Assembly (NCBI GenBank): GCA_009773645.1
Contig: WSYB01000007.1
Span: 1 to 64,000 of the forward strand
Length of the DNA: 64,000 bases
Direction of reading: 5' to 3'
Origin: Geobacteraceae bacterium
Lineage (GTDB): Bacteria > Desulfobacterota > Desulfuromonadia > Geobacterales > Geobacteraceae
Shown: piece after piece, positions 1 to 7,963 of the stretch
How the letters are laid out: each line of letters starts with the position of its first letter
How positions within the stretch are numbered: the first letter of the stretch is position 1
Program-made: the position numbers and the translations under genes
The notes under the pieces: generated by a model
What the model was told of the DNA's origin: nothing
The model's database searches: none
Seen by the model: the letters and a program-made list of their open reading frames with translations, nothing else

Positions 1-313
1 TGGCACATAATAGCATATTTAATTAATTATTGCTAATAATATGTGGCAATTTTGGCATGATTTTACATGCTAATTGTCTTAAACTAGTGCCATTCGGGTA
101 TGTCTCTTTTTTCAAGAGATTAAAACGACATTACTTCAGTGTGTTACATGAACCGTTCGACCCCGGCCTCCGCACCAAGCAATAATCCAACGTAGTCCGA
201 TGCAGCAAAAAGGCCCTGAGAAATCAGGGCCTTTCTTTTATGTTCATTTGGCCAGGAACCCCCATATGCACGCCTTGAGCATCTTTGCAGCGTGTCAAAC
301 CGGATAGGATTTA
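1..313. other. Gene-free left edge with an AT-rich inverted repeat
   Basis: No convincing gene is visible here. Positions 1-48 form an imperfect AT-rich inverted repeat: TGGCACATA at the left is mirrored by TATGTGGCA at the right, around a TTAATTAA core. A second GTGCCA occurs near 87-92. The repeat could be an operator, an element end or a hairpin, and it is cut by the window edge. The rest of the stretch holds the terminator at 208-236. Confidence 0.4.
208..236 (-). terminator. Bidirectional rho-independent terminator
   Basis: AAAGGCCCTGA and TCAGGGCCTTT form an 11-bp stem around a GAAA loop, with a T-run on either strand. It lies about 80 bases past the stop of the minus-strand SGNH hydrolase, so it probably ends that transcript. 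It could equally stop plus-strand reading from the left. Confidence 0.85.
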
Positions 314-937
314 TTACAGTGCGCCGGAATCGTGCAGCAATTGGGCCACCGACTCGGCAAGGATGCGGTACCCTGCGGCATTGGGATGAATCGGGTCTGA
401 TTTGAGACTGCCGGTTGAGAGTATCTGCTTCAGCGTTTTTCCCTCCAGGGGTACGGCAAAATCCTTGGCAATCTCCCCGTAAAGCTTCGGCACTTCCAGC
501 CCGAAACCGAGCCTGGGAACCGCGATGAGCACGACACCGACTCCCCGCTTCCGGGCAAGACTGATCATGGCCCTCAGGTTCTCGGCAGTCTGGGTCTCGT
601 CCTGATGCTGCAAGAAATCGTTGCCGCCGAGGCAAAGTAGCATCAGTGCCGGACTCTGCTCGTCAAGCATGGCGGCAAGCCGCTCTCTACCCTCTGCCGT
701 CACCTCCCCCGGCACCCCCGCATTCACCACGCGCCTCCCGATGAGCCTCTCCAGGACGCTTGGATAGCTCTCGGCAGGGACGACACCGGTACCAAAGGTA
801 ATGCTGTCGCCAAAGGCCAACACCACCGCGTCTGACGGTAACGTCGCCAACTGGGGCGTTTTGCGGCAGGAGCAGAGAAAAAACTGCCCGAGGATGAGTA
901 CAGACCCGATAAGTGTCATGGTCACAGCGCGGCGCAC
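314..937 (-). CDS. SGNH/GDSL-family esterase, lipoprotein-like
   Basis: A 207-residue SGNH hydrolase of the TesA/arylesterase type, predicted to hydrolyse ester or thioester bonds of lipids or short acyl groups. All four family blocks are present: GDS with the nucleophile Ser45, the block II glycine in NAGVPGE (about 74), GGND with Asn106, and DPIHP with Asp181 and His184. The N-terminus has a hydrophobic stretch ending LCSC (Cys24), an imperfect lipobox, so it is probably exported and may be lipidated. The start is GTG at 937, preceded by AGAGG. It follows the DUF3592 gene by 11 bases, so the two are probably co-transcribed. The true substrate cannot be read from the sequence. Confidence 0.85.
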   Translation of the reverse strand: MRRAVTMTLIGSVLILGQFFLCSCRKTPQLATLPSDAVVLAFGDSITFGTGVVPAESYPSVLERLIGRRVVNAGVPGEVTAEGRERLAAMLDEQSPALMLLCLGGNDFLQHQDETQTAENLRAMISLARKRGVGVVLIAVPRLGFGLEVPKLYGEIAKDFAVPLEGKTLKQILSTGSLKSDPIHPNAAGYRILAESVAQLLHDSGAL

Positions 938-948
938 AGGAATACCTC

Positions 949-1752
949 TCAGAGCTTCTCCTTCACACTCCTTACCTTGTCTTCCATGGTCTGGATACGG
1001 TCCGTGCGGGTGCCCGGCATCTCCTCCACCCGGAGCCGCGAAGTCTTCATGTCGGTGCCGTGGAGCTCGCGGTAGAGACGGACCGCCAGCATCTTCTCCC
1101 CCTGCCGCACCAACCGTTCCACATCCGCATCACTGCCGGTTCCCGGTGGCGGATAGATGCCGGTGCGCCGGGCGCGCGACTGTCGCAAACCGGTCCACCA
1201 GCCGAGCAGGGCCGCCGTGGCGGCCAGGCCGGCCAGAATCGCACCCAGCCAGCCGGCCGGCAATCCTGCCTGCCGGGCCGCAGCCAGCGGCGCGATGATC
1301 ATGGCGAGGCCGAGTCCCGTCAGAAGCAGGCCAGCCAGTCCTCCGCGCCGAACGAGGACCGCCTGAGTCGGATCGTCCTGGTTGTAGCGGGCCATGACGA
1401 CCATCCCCACGGGATACCGTGAAATCGCCTTCTCCGCCTGCCCGCGGGTGCCATACAGCTTGCCGGCAAAGGCCACGTTGCTGCCGGTCGCTTCGCCGCC
1501 ACCGGCGGCGTAGGTGTACTTCACCTCCGGCTGGAACATGAGCTGGGCCTCGAAGCACGTCACTTCCCTCACCTCGCTCACGGCGATACGGGCAGGCACC
1601 TGTGGCCAGTGACGTGAGGAGAACCACCGACGCAGCGTCACGAAGCCGACGGCCGCCGCCAGCAGGCCGGCCAGCGCCATCAGGGTGCCGAAGACCAGTC
1701 CGAATGCAAGGGGAAGGTTATGGAGGGTCACGGAGAGAGAGCTATCCATCAT
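949..1752 (-). CDS. DUF3592 membrane protein
   Basis: About 267 residues. The start was placed at the ATG ATG pair near 1752, because the upstream in-frame extension to 1923 is low-complexity and lacks membrane-protein character. Two hydrophobic segments flank a soluble portion containing the DUF3592 pattern: a PARI...V..E stretch, then KYTYAAGG, a GxA...A...YPVG turn and VxARYNQDDP. A second hydrophobic pair follows, then a charged C-terminal tail. DUF3592 proteins are membrane proteins of unknown function. The gene is directly upstream of the SGNH hydrolase and probably in one transcription unit with it. The ribosome binding site is weak, so the exact start is uncertain. Confidence 0.7.
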   Translation of the reverse strand: MMDSSLSVTLHNLPLAFGLVFGTLMALAGLLAAAVGFVTLRRWFSSRHWPQVPARIAVSEVREVTCFEAQLMFQPEVKYTYAAGGGEATGSNVAFAGKLYGTRGQAEKAISRYPVGMVVMARYNQDDPTQAVLVRRGGLAGLLLTGLGLAMIIAPLAAARQAGLPAGWLGAILAGLAATAALLGWWTGLRQSRARRTGIYPPPGTGSDADVERLVRQGEKMLAVRLYRELHGTDMKTSRLRVEEMPGTRTDRIQTMEDKVRSVKEKL

Positions 1753-2043
1753 GTTGATTCCGAATCCGCTGCATTCAACGTTGCCGAACGGCCGGTTACC
1801 GTATCCGGCGCAGTTCCCGGTTGGTCGGTAGAGGGAGTATAGCACCCCCAATCGGCGGCCGTCAAGGCGACAGCATTTTATCTGTCGGTAGACAGGGAAA
1901 GATGCCCGGAAGACGGAATGCAAGACCGCAAAGCTTTATTTACAGACAAGTTCTTATATGAAGGTGATAAAATGAATCAGAAGGATAGGAAGAATGCGAC
2001 CATCGAGACCAAATGATGGAGGTTCGAAGGGGAGGTAAAAGTC

Positions 2044-2538
2044 ATGTCATTCCTCATGAAAATAATATCGATAGCGGCGATGCTGCTCTCTCTCTCCGCG
2101 TGTACCATGGATGAGTATGTCAGGCGAGATCCTGTTGCCGACCTGCCTTATCGACACAGTGACTTCGATTTCAAAGTTGCCTGGAAGACATATCTGACAG
2201 ACCAGGGGCTTAACATCGAGGGGTTGTTGAAAAACGTCCGTTATGCCCAGGTGGAGAGCGTGACATTGTACGTATCTCTTCTTAACAGCGAAAATAAGGT
2301 TCTGGCGTCAGACAGAACTTTCCCGATCCCGCAGACGATCAAAATGGATTACTATGTGCCATTTGACGTTATCCTGAAGAATGCGGCCCCCCAAAAAGGC
2401 GACAGACTAAAATTTGTGATCGATTATAAGGCTCAGGAAGGAAATGAGGGGGCATCGAGGTGGATCAGCTATTTCACAGTCGATGCATTGACCGGGATCG
2501 GGTTTAAAGAGAGCATTAAGGACACGGGTCAATGGTGA
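2044..2538 (+). CDS. Small predicted lipoprotein, unknown function
   Basis: 164 residues with a typical lipoprotein signal: a short positive start, a hydrophobic run and the lipobox LSAC with Cys20, followed by Thr-Met-Asp. Asp at +3 rather than +2 leaves outer-membrane sorting open. The mature part is a mixed, beta-rich looking sequence with no motif I recognise. A strong GGGGAGG lies 7 bases before the ATG. The gene overlaps the start of lnt by 7 bases, so the two are translationally coupled. That is fitting, since Lnt adds the third acyl chain to lipoproteins such as this one. Confidence 0.75.
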   Translation: MSFLMKIISIAAMLLSLSACTMDEYVRRDPVADLPYRHSDFDFKVAWKTYLTDQGLNIEGLLKNVRYAQVESVTLYVSLLNSENKVLASDRTFPIPQTIKMDYYVPFDVILKNAAPQKGDRLKFVIDYKAQEGNEGASRWISYFTVDALTGIGFKESIKDTGQW

Positions 2539-4175
2539 GGCCGTTAACCAGCCATCCCCTGAAAACAACACTGCCCTGGATTGCCGCGATAACGGGCGGC
2601 ACGCTCGTATTTCTGGGCTTCGCCGGGTTTGACCAGTTCTACCTCGAATGGATCTGTCTCGTGCCGGTTCTGTGGGCGATCAGGGATCAGCGCCCCGGCC
2701 GGGCCTTCTGCATCGGCTGGCTCGCCGGCATCGTCATGAACATCGGCGGCTTCTACTGGGCCATCCAGATGTTCCGGCAGTTTGCGGGGATGGCCTGGCC
2801 GCTTGCCGCCCTCGGTCTTCTGCTGCTGGCCGCGGCCAACGGCTTCGTCGTCGCCGCCTGGGCATGGGCCACACGGCTGATAACCCGCGACACCGGCTGG
2901 AACGTGGTCTGGGTTTCCCCGGTGGTCTGGACGGCGCTGGAGAAGTTCTGGCCCGAAATATTCCCGTACTACCTCGGCGCCAGCCAGTACAAGCTCTCCC
3001 TCGTGACCCAGATTGCGGATCTGACCGGCATCCTCGGGGTCACCTTCATCGTCGTGTACATCAATTCCACGGTCTTTGCCGCACTTGAAGAGTGGTTCGA
3101 GAACCGGCGGATCGCCACCCGCCATCTGCTGGTCTTTGCGGCGGTCGTGGCAACGGTGCTGGTCTACGGCCAGGTCCGCATCCGCGCCGTGGACCGGCAG
3201 GCCGCGGCTGCCGAAAAGCTGACCATCGGGCTGATTCAGACCAACCGCGGTGCCGGCGACAAACGCCGGGACCCGGAAAGCACGCTCCGCGAGCACAAGG
3301 AGATGTCCCGGGCGCTTGCCGCCCGCCAGCCCCTGGACCTGATCGTCTGGCCCGAAGGCATCCTCCACGTCAGGCTGACCTCCCGCGAGGGGAGTATGCC
3401 GTCCGGAGCGCTCGGTGACACGCACATACCCACCCTGTTCGGCGCAATCCTGCACCTCGGGGAGAACGGTTCTGCCCGCACCCATGTCTCCGCCCTGCTC
3501 ACGGACGGTACCGGCCGGATTCTCGGCACCTACGACAAGATGGTCCTGGTCCCCTTCGGTGAGTTCATCCCTTTTGGCGAGACCTTTCCGTCACTGTATT
3601 CGCTGGCGCCCTTCATCGACAGGTTCCGGCCCGGGGAGAGCCGTGAGCCGCTCCCGTTCGGAAAGTACCTGCTCTCGGTGAACATCTGTTACGAGGACAT
3701 CTTTCCCGGGCAGGTCCGCTCCCTGATGCGGGGCGGGCACGACCGGCGCATGCCTGATGCACTGTTCAACCTGACCAATGACTCCTGGTACGGCAAATCG
3801 ACCGAACCGATGGAGCACCTTGCCCTGGCAAGCTTCCGTTCGATCGAGCACCGCCGCGCCCTGGTACGCTCCACCAACACCGGCATTTCCGCCTTCGTGG
3901 ACCCGGTCGGGCGCATCGTCACCCGCAGCGGAATCTGGACCAGGGAAGCGCTGGTTGACCGGGTCCCGATGATGCAGGGCCGCACGGTTTACGCGCTGCT
4001 GGGAGACTGGATCGGCTGGGTCTGTGCGCTGCTCTCCCTTGCCGGCATCGGCCGGGCGCTCCTCGTTTCAGTGCGCCGCGGCGAGCCCCCTCAGCCGCTC
4101 GAAACGACCGTCCCTCAGCGCAAAAAACCGTCCGAGCAGGGCAAAAGCCAGCGGCGCGAGAAGCACCACCGATGA
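2532..4175 (+). CDS. lnt: Apolipoprotein N-acyltransferase
   Basis: A 547-residue inner-membrane enzyme that transfers an acyl chain from phospholipid to the N-terminal cysteine of diacylglyceryl lipoproteins, the last step of lipoprotein maturation. It has several N-terminal membrane segments (about 15-215), a periplasmic nitrilase-like domain, and a final membrane segment near 500. The catalytic triad is visible: Glu275 in VWPEG, Lys336 in YDKMVLVPFGE, and Cys386 in NICYEDIFP. Length is normal for the family. Translation starts at an ATG inside the end of the upstream lipoprotein gene, with AAGGA nine bases before it. Confidence 0.95.
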   Translation: MVRPLTSHPLKTTLPWIAAITGGTLVFLGFAGFDQFYLEWICLVPVLWAIRDQRPGRAFCIGWLAGIVMNIGGFYWAIQMFRQFAGMAWPLAALGLLLLAAANGFVVAAWAWATRLITRDTGWNVVWVSPVVWTALEKFWPEIFPYYLGASQYKLSLVTQIADLTGILGVTFIVVYINSTVFAALEEWFENRRIATRHLLVFAAVVATVLVYGQVRIRAVDRQAAAAEKLTIGLIQTNRGAGDKRRDPESTLREHKEMSRALAARQPLDLIVWPEGILHVRLTSREGSMPSGALGDTHIPTLFGAILHLGENGSARTHVSALLTDGTGRILGTYDKMVLVPFGEFIPFGETFPSLYSLAPFIDRFRPGESREPLPFGKYLLSVNICYEDIFPGQVRSLMRGGHDRRMPDALFNLTNDSWYGKSTEPMEHLALASFRSIEHRRALVRSTNTGISAFVDPVGRIVTRSGIWTREALVDRVPMMQGRTVYALLGDWIGWVCALLSLAGIGRALLVSVRRGEPPQPLETTVPQRKKPSEQGKSQRREKHHR

Positions 4176-4254
4176 AAAAGGAGTACACCGGGCTACTTTA
4201 AAAAAGCTAAAAATATTTTATGTTATCGGACGCTTTCTTCTCTCTAAATGGACA

Positions 4255-4280
4255 GGCTGCGTTTTCCGCGAAACGCAGCC
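4255..4280. other. GC-rich stem-loop between convergent genes
   Basis: GGCTGCGTTT and AAACGCAGCC form a perfect 10-bp stem around a 6-base loop, between the end of lnt on the plus strand and the small membrane-protein gene on the minus strand. There is no clear T-tract on either side. It may serve as a weak or factor-assisted terminator or as an mRNA 3' end stabiliser. Confidence 0.5.
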
Positions 4281-4316
4281 CATGTCCCCTTATTACTGCT
4301 CATGTCTTGTTGTTTG

Positions 4317-4481
4317 TCAGTCTTCTCCTTCGTCACCGGCCATTTCATCCACGTGGGGATAGGTCCTATGCGTAACTCCGTGTGACCCTAACCAGATGTA
4401 CACGAAGAGAATGGCCGATACCAGCGTGATGATAAGCAGGCTCATTCCAGTTCCAAACATTTCCCAACCGTTGCCTGTCAT
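4317..4481 (-). CDS. Small (54-residue) single-pass membrane protein
   Basis: A short gene below usual length cut-offs, but well supported. AAAGGAGG lies about 7 bases before the ATG, and an extended -10 promoter lies 70 bases upstream. The product has one clear membrane helix (about residues 12-32, rich in Leu, Ile, Val and Ala) followed by a short hydrophilic His/Asp/Glu-rich tail ending in GEGED-like acidic residues. This architecture resembles small accessory subunits of respiratory complexes, but I do not recognise the family. Neighbouring minus-strand genes at 4650 and 4884 are also uncharacterised. Function unknown. Confidence 0.7.
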   Translation of the reverse strand: MTGNGWEMFGTGMSLLIITLVSAILFVYIWLGSHGVTHRTYPHVDEMAGDEGED

Positions 4482-4550
4482 GGTGGTAACCTCCTTTCCT
4501 TCTCGGATTCGCTCTCCAGCAGCGTCGAACCATACTTACTTTCTGGTTAA

Positions 4551-4559
4551 ATTATAGCA
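4551..4559 (-). promoter_or_regulatory. Extended -10 promoter for the 54-residue protein
   Basis: Read on the minus strand this is TGC followed by TATAAT, a consensus extended -10 element (TGnTATAAT). It sits about 70 bases before the start codon at 4481. No good -35 is seen, as is usual for extended -10 promoters. Confidence 0.6.
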
Positions 4560-4649
4560 TATCTGAGGATGAGCGGTCCTAAAATTCATGAGGTCCCCGG
4601 CCCCTTCTTCAAGCGGACCAGGGGGCATTTTGTGGACAACTGCGAAATC

Positions 4650-4802
4650 CTATAACGTCTCTCTCTCTTCAGGGAGCTGATCGGGATTCTCTTCGGGCTG
4701 CTTATTGTTTTTATCCAGTTTGCGTTGCAGTTTTTCTTCGTTCTTTTTTTTCTTTTCCAATTCTTTTTGCCGCTTTTGAAATTGAAAATTAGGTTTTGCC
4801 AT
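4650..4802 (-). CDS. Small, highly charged Lys/Glu-rich protein
   Basis: 50 residues. The start was set at the ATG at 4802 because AAAGGGGGTG lies just upstream and the product begins MAKPNFQFQKRQKEL. The middle is almost entirely Lys, Glu, Gln, Arg and Asn, with predicted long helix or coiled-coil character, and the end is acidic. Short proteins of this composition occur widely in proteobacteria without known function. It lies between two unknown genes on the same strand. A nucleic-acid or ribosome association is possible from charge alone but is only a guess. Confidence 0.65.
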   Translation of the reverse strand: MAKPNFQFQKRQKELEKKKKNEEKLQRKLDKNNKQPEENPDQLPEERETL

Positions 4803-4883
4803 CGTGTCACCCCCTTTGAAACTCATATATTCCCATCCGGAAATTCCGATGGCCATTGATTACGTTTCCAATTCGAAAACGAG

Positions 4884-5390
4884 CTACTGTTCCCCCTTCT
4901 CATTCCAAATCGGGTTTTTTTTGTCGTCGGGATGGAGCTTTGCGCGCTCTTCCGGATCCACATGCCAAAAAGACCTGTCGATGGCGCCTTCGGCGTATTC
5001 CTGTTTTTGGTCATGGGCAAAGGGACACCACCAGTTTTCCACTATCTTCACCAGATACGCAGCGTACCTGAAGAGTGCGACACTCAACGGACAGTAGAGC
5101 TTGCAGTTGAATGCCCAAAAGAACCTGTAGCGTGCCGCATGAAGCCGCGATACGTTGATGGTTGGCTGATCTTTATTGATATATCTATGGGAAATCCACG
5201 TGGGGACAAAATCCCCATATGATTTAATCTCCATTCCGCCGACATATTTCAGATGCGTCTTGACCAGAAAAACTCCGATGGCCACAAACGGTATAGTCGT
5301 AATGATCGGTATGTAGATGAGTGGAACACCCAGTATCACTTTCCAGAAGGGTTGCTTTTCATAGTTGCAGCCAATCCTTACCCTATCCAT
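4884..5390 (-). CDS. Conserved-looking membrane-associated protein, unknown
   Basis: 168 residues. A hydrophobic stretch at about 15-43 looks like one long or two short membrane helices. The remainder is soluble and aromatic-rich, with a WWCPFAHDQK segment near 115-125 and a charged C-terminus (DPEERAKLHPDDKK). The Cys and His in the WWCPFAH segment could bind metal or be structural. The ATG at 5390 has AAGG 7 bases upstream. I do not recognise the family. It heads a run of three small minus-strand genes whose shared orientation hints at a common role. Confidence 0.65.
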   Translation of the reverse strand: MDRVRIGCNYEKQPFWKVILGVPLIYIPIITTIPFVAIGVFLVKTHLKYVGGMEIKSYGDFVPTWISHRYINKDQPTINVSRLHAARYRFFWAFNCKLYCPLSVALFRYAAYLVKIVENWWCPFAHDQKQEYAEGAIDRSFWHVDPEERAKLHPDDKKNPIWNEKGEQ

Positions 5391-5689
5391 AAATTGCCTT
5401 TTTCATGTCGAGATCCCTGCACCCACGTTTACTCCCTTATTACCATGCAGTCTGAGCGTCCAGCCATTGCGAAGGATTTCACGGACGGGATTTCACACGG
5501 AAAGGAACCGTACGGACTGTTCCGGCGGGTTTATCAGAGAGGCAGAGGCAAATTGCCCCGTAACCGGAGGAAACAATTACAGGAGGCAGGTCAGCGGTTG
5601 ATCTTACGCTGTTATCAGCTTAATAGATAGTTAATTGTTCAGGGTGCACGCCTTCCGTGTGCACTCTGACGCGTTAATGAAAATAATGC
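5391..5689. other. Gene-free stretch between divergent genes
   Basis: No gene is visible on either strand. It contains an 11-base-arm imperfect hairpin at 5641-5667 (AGGGTGCAC with GTGCACTCT), upstream of the rhlE promoter. The region should also carry the promoter of the minus-strand gene ending at 4884, which I could not place with confidence. Confidence 0.4.
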
Positions 5690-5718
5690 TTGCATTCTGA
5701 TATAAAAATGTCTATGGT
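5690..5718 (+). promoter_or_regulatory. Candidate sigma70-type promoter for rhlE
   Basis: TTGCAT (5690-5695) and TATGGT (5713-5718) are separated by exactly 17 bases. A start point near 5725 would give a 5' leader of about 375 bases before rhlE, unusually long and containing strong stem-loops. Confidence 0.5.
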
Positions 5719-5738
5719 AAGACGTTCAGCTTATCGGC

Positions 5739-5930
5739 CCGGCAGGTACAGGGGAGCAACCGTTCGCCTGCCGGCACTGACTTCTTTTTGTTTCATCGTT
5801 CACTAACCCCCCTGCTTTCAGTTACTTTCCCTGAAATTGCAGTAGCACAAACGGTTGGCGACGATGTATCGATGTCGGTCAACCATTGCTACTGCCGTCC
5901 TTTATCAGCGGGCCATCAGTTTGGCCCCGC
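5739..5930 (+). promoter_or_regulatory. Structured 5' leader of rhlE (three stem-loops)
   Basis: Three hairpins stand out. 5739-5774 pairs CCGGCAGG with CCTGCCGG and is followed by a T-rich run. 5840-5894 is a long hairpin in which an outer stem CAGTAGC/GCTACTG encloses an inner stem GGTTG.CGAC/GTCG..CAACC. 5908-5930 pairs GCGGGCCA with TGGCCCCGC. Long structured leaders are known for cold-shock and helicase genes, where they control mRNA stability and translation. That this one does so is inference. No known riboswitch consensus was recognised. Confidence 0.55.
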
Positions 5931-6099
5931 GGCTTTCGCATGTAAACTCTTGCCCTTGAGCCCCGTGCAAATCATCGTTACACCCAGATTGCCGCGCTGC
6001 GCGCATTGACCTGTTTTTTCCCGTCATTGCCCATATAACCGACGCAGCAATCCACGATAGTGCTGAATTTTTTGCGCGCCTCACAGATAAGGAATCACT

Positions 6100-7467
6100 A
6101 TGTCTTTTGCAGAACTCCAGCTACACCCATCCATCCTCAAGGCCATCGACGCATGCGGCTACACCGAGCCGACCCCGATCCAGGAAAAGGCCATCCCGAT
6201 GGCCATGGCAGGCCATGACCTGATCGCAACCGCCCAGACCGGCACCGGTAAAACGGCGGCCTTTGTTCTGCCGGCACTTCAGCGCCTGAACGTCCCTTCA
6301 ACCGGAACAGGCCGCGGTCCGCGGATGCTGATCCTGACGCCGACCCGTGAACTGGCCAACCAGATAACCGACTCCATCCGCAGCTACGGCAAGTTCATGC
6401 GGGTGAAAAGCTGCGCCATACTGGGGGGTATGCCCTATCGGGAGCAGCTACGTCTCCTGTCACAACCGGTTGATATCGTGATCGCCACGCCGGGCCGACT
6501 GATCGACCACCTGGATAACCGGCGCATCGATCTGCGCCGTCTGGAAATGCTCATTCTCGATGAAGCCGACCGGATGCTGGATATGGGCTTCACGGAGGAT
6601 GTGGACAAGATCGCCGCCGCCGCGCCGTCCAACCGGCAGACCCTGATGTTCACCGCCACCATGGACAACACCATGGCCCAGCTCGCCCAGCGCCTCCTGA
6701 ACAGCCCGGAGCGGATCACCATTGCCGGCAAGAAGGCCACCCTTGAAAATATCGAGCAGCGCCTCCATGTGGCCGATGACCTGCGCCACAAGAACCGCCT
6801 GCTGCAGCATTTCGTATCGGACATCACCGTGACCAAGGCGATCATCTTCTCCGCCACCAAGCGAGATGCCGACGCCCTCGCCCAGGAACTCTACGAGCAG
6901 GGTCACAAGGTGGCGGCGCTCCACGGCGACATGAACCAGGGCGCGCGCAACCGCACCATCACCGACATGCGCCGTGGCAAGGTACGGCTCCTGGTGGCCA
7001 CCGATGTGGCCGCCCGCGGCCTCGACGTGTCCGGTATCAGCCACGTCATCAACTTCGACCTCCCAAAGTTCGCCGAGGACTACGTTCACCGGATCGGCCG
7101 GACCGGCCGTGCCGGAGCTTCCGGCGTTGCCATCTCCTTCGCCTCGCTCAATGACCAGAACTACCTGGACAAGATCGAGCGCTTCATCGGCCAGCCCCTG
7201 CCGCAGCATGTAATCCCGGGGCTGGAGCCGACACGGGGACTGCGCCCCAAAAGCACCACATCCAGGGGCCACAAGCGCGGCGCGCCGACGGCGGGACGGA
7301 AAAGCAACGCTGCCCCTGCATCCCGTTGGAGCGACAACGGTGCCGAAAGCGGCGCAGGGAACGGCAAGTCCCGCATCAAGAAATGGGGGGCGCCGAAGAC
7401 CTCGAAGGCGGTGACCGTGGAATACCGCGGCGCCGGCGCCAATCGGCCGAGCCGACGGGTGATATAA
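6100..7467 (+). CDS. rhlE: DEAD-box ATP-dependent RNA helicase RhlE
   Basis: A 455-residue RNA helicase that unwinds RNA duplexes, typically in ribosome assembly and RNA decay, often at low temperature. Family motifs in order: Q motif PTPIQ (25-29), Walker A AQTGTGKT (45-52), PTRELA (81-86), TPGR (130-133), DEAD (154-157), then FTAT (184-187) in place of the usual SAT. The second RecA domain has ATDVAARGLD and HRIGRTGR. The C-terminal 80 residues are basic and rich in Gly, Ser and Arg, as in RhlE RNA-binding tails. AAGGAA precedes the ATG. It has its own promoter and leader and ends at a strong terminator. Confidence 0.93.
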   Translation: MSFAELQLHPSILKAIDACGYTEPTPIQEKAIPMAMAGHDLIATAQTGTGKTAAFVLPALQRLNVPSTGTGRGPRMLILTPTRELANQITDSIRSYGKFMRVKSCAILGGMPYREQLRLLSQPVDIVIATPGRLIDHLDNRRIDLRRLEMLILDEADRMLDMGFTEDVDKIAAAAPSNRQTLMFTATMDNTMAQLAQRLLNSPERITIAGKKATLENIEQRLHVADDLRHKNRLLQHFVSDITVTKAIIFSATKRDADALAQELYEQGHKVAALHGDMNQGARNRTITDMRRGKVRLLVATDVAARGLDVSGISHVINFDLPKFAEDYVHRIGRTGRAGASGVAISFASLNDQNYLDKIERFIGQPLPQHVIPGLEPTRGLRPKSTTSRGHKRGAPTAGRKSNAAPASRWSDNGAESGAGNGKSRIKKWGAPKTSKAVTVEYRGAGANRPSRRVI

Positions 7468-7483
7468 CTCCCGCACCGGCAAA

Positions 7484-7552
7484 GCACGTGTCCGTAAACG
7501 AAAAGACCCTCTCCCGTGGTGGAAGAGGGTCTTTTCGTTTAGCGCCACGTGC
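7484..7552. terminator. Strong bidirectional terminator between rhlE and the che cluster
   Basis: AACGAAAAGACCCTCT is complementary to AGAGGGTCTTTTCGTT across a short loop, giving a 16-bp stem at 7497-7539 with T-runs on both strands. GCACGTG and CACGTGC extend the symmetry outward. It serves the plus-strand rhlE and the minus-strand chemosensory genes, whose last stop is at 7556. Confidence 0.9.
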
Positions 7553-7555
7553 ACA

Positions 7556-7933
7556 TCAGGCAATATTCAGCAAGGTCCTTGCCACATCCAGAATCCTGTT
7601 CGGCTGTATCGGCTTGGTTATATAGTCGCTGGCCCCGAGAGCCAATGCCCGCTCCCGGTCTTCCTGGGCACCTTCGGTGGTTATCACCACAATCGGTGTA
7701 TCTTTATAATCAGCGTCGTTGCGAATCAGGCTCACCAGTTTTAATCCGTCCATTATCGGCATGTTTATGTCGGTAAAAATCAGGTCGAATTTCTCTGCCG
7801 AAAGCTTTTTCAAACCATCAACACCGTCGTTGGCTTCAGTGATCCGTATCCCGCGCAATCTCTTCAGGGCAAATGATATAAGCTGCCTCATCGTAGGGGA
7901 ATCTTCCACTATCAATACCTGGTATTCCAACAT
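7556..7933 (-). CDS. Single-domain response regulator (CheY-like)
   Basis: A 125-residue receiver with no output domain. Conserved residues: the acidic pair Glu10-Asp11, phospho-acceptor Asp55 in TDINMP, Thr85-Thr86 in VITTEG, and Lys107 in ITKP. It is expected to be phosphorylated by the CheA of this cluster and to act through protein contacts. CGGAGG lies 9 bases before the ATG. It is the last gene of the minus-strand chemosensory cluster, 30 bases after the GAF protein gene. Its specific partner is unknown. Confidence 0.9.
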   Translation of the reverse strand: MLEYQVLIVEDSPTMRQLISFALKRLRGIRITEANDGVDGLKKLSAEKFDLIFTDINMPIMDGLKLVSLIRNDADYKDTPIVVITTEGAQEDRERALALGASDYITKPIQPNRILDVARTLLNIA

Positions 7934-7963
7934 AAGCGTTGTCCTCCGGAAGGGGTTATATGC

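Noticed and set aside
144-635. Minus-strand open frame overlapping the SGNH hydrolase end
   Set aside because: It lies mostly antisense-frame to a clear gene, has Arg/Pro-rich shadow composition and no ribosome binding site.
1753-1923. N-terminal extension of the DUF3592 protein
   Set aside because: Composition is unlike the family and the internal ATG pair fits the first membrane helix better.
1972-2016. 14-codon open frame with a fair ribosome site before the lipoprotein gene
   Set aside because: Too short, no recognisable peptide, and no sign of attenuation-type codons.
2544-3485. Long minus-strand open frame opposite lnt
   Set aside because: Shadow frame of a GC-rich gene; its product is Gly/Asp/His-rich with no motifs.
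4586-4810. Alternative frame over the Lys/Glu-rich small protein
   Set aside because: It lacks the ribosome binding site that serves the MAKPNF frame and reads into non-coding sequence.
5788-6009. Plus-strand open frame in the rhlE leader
   Set aside because: No ribosome site and it runs through the stem-loops; the structured-RNA reading is better supported.
6460-7563. Long minus-strand open frame opposite rhlE
   Set aside because: Antisense shadow of the helicase; also crosses the terminator.
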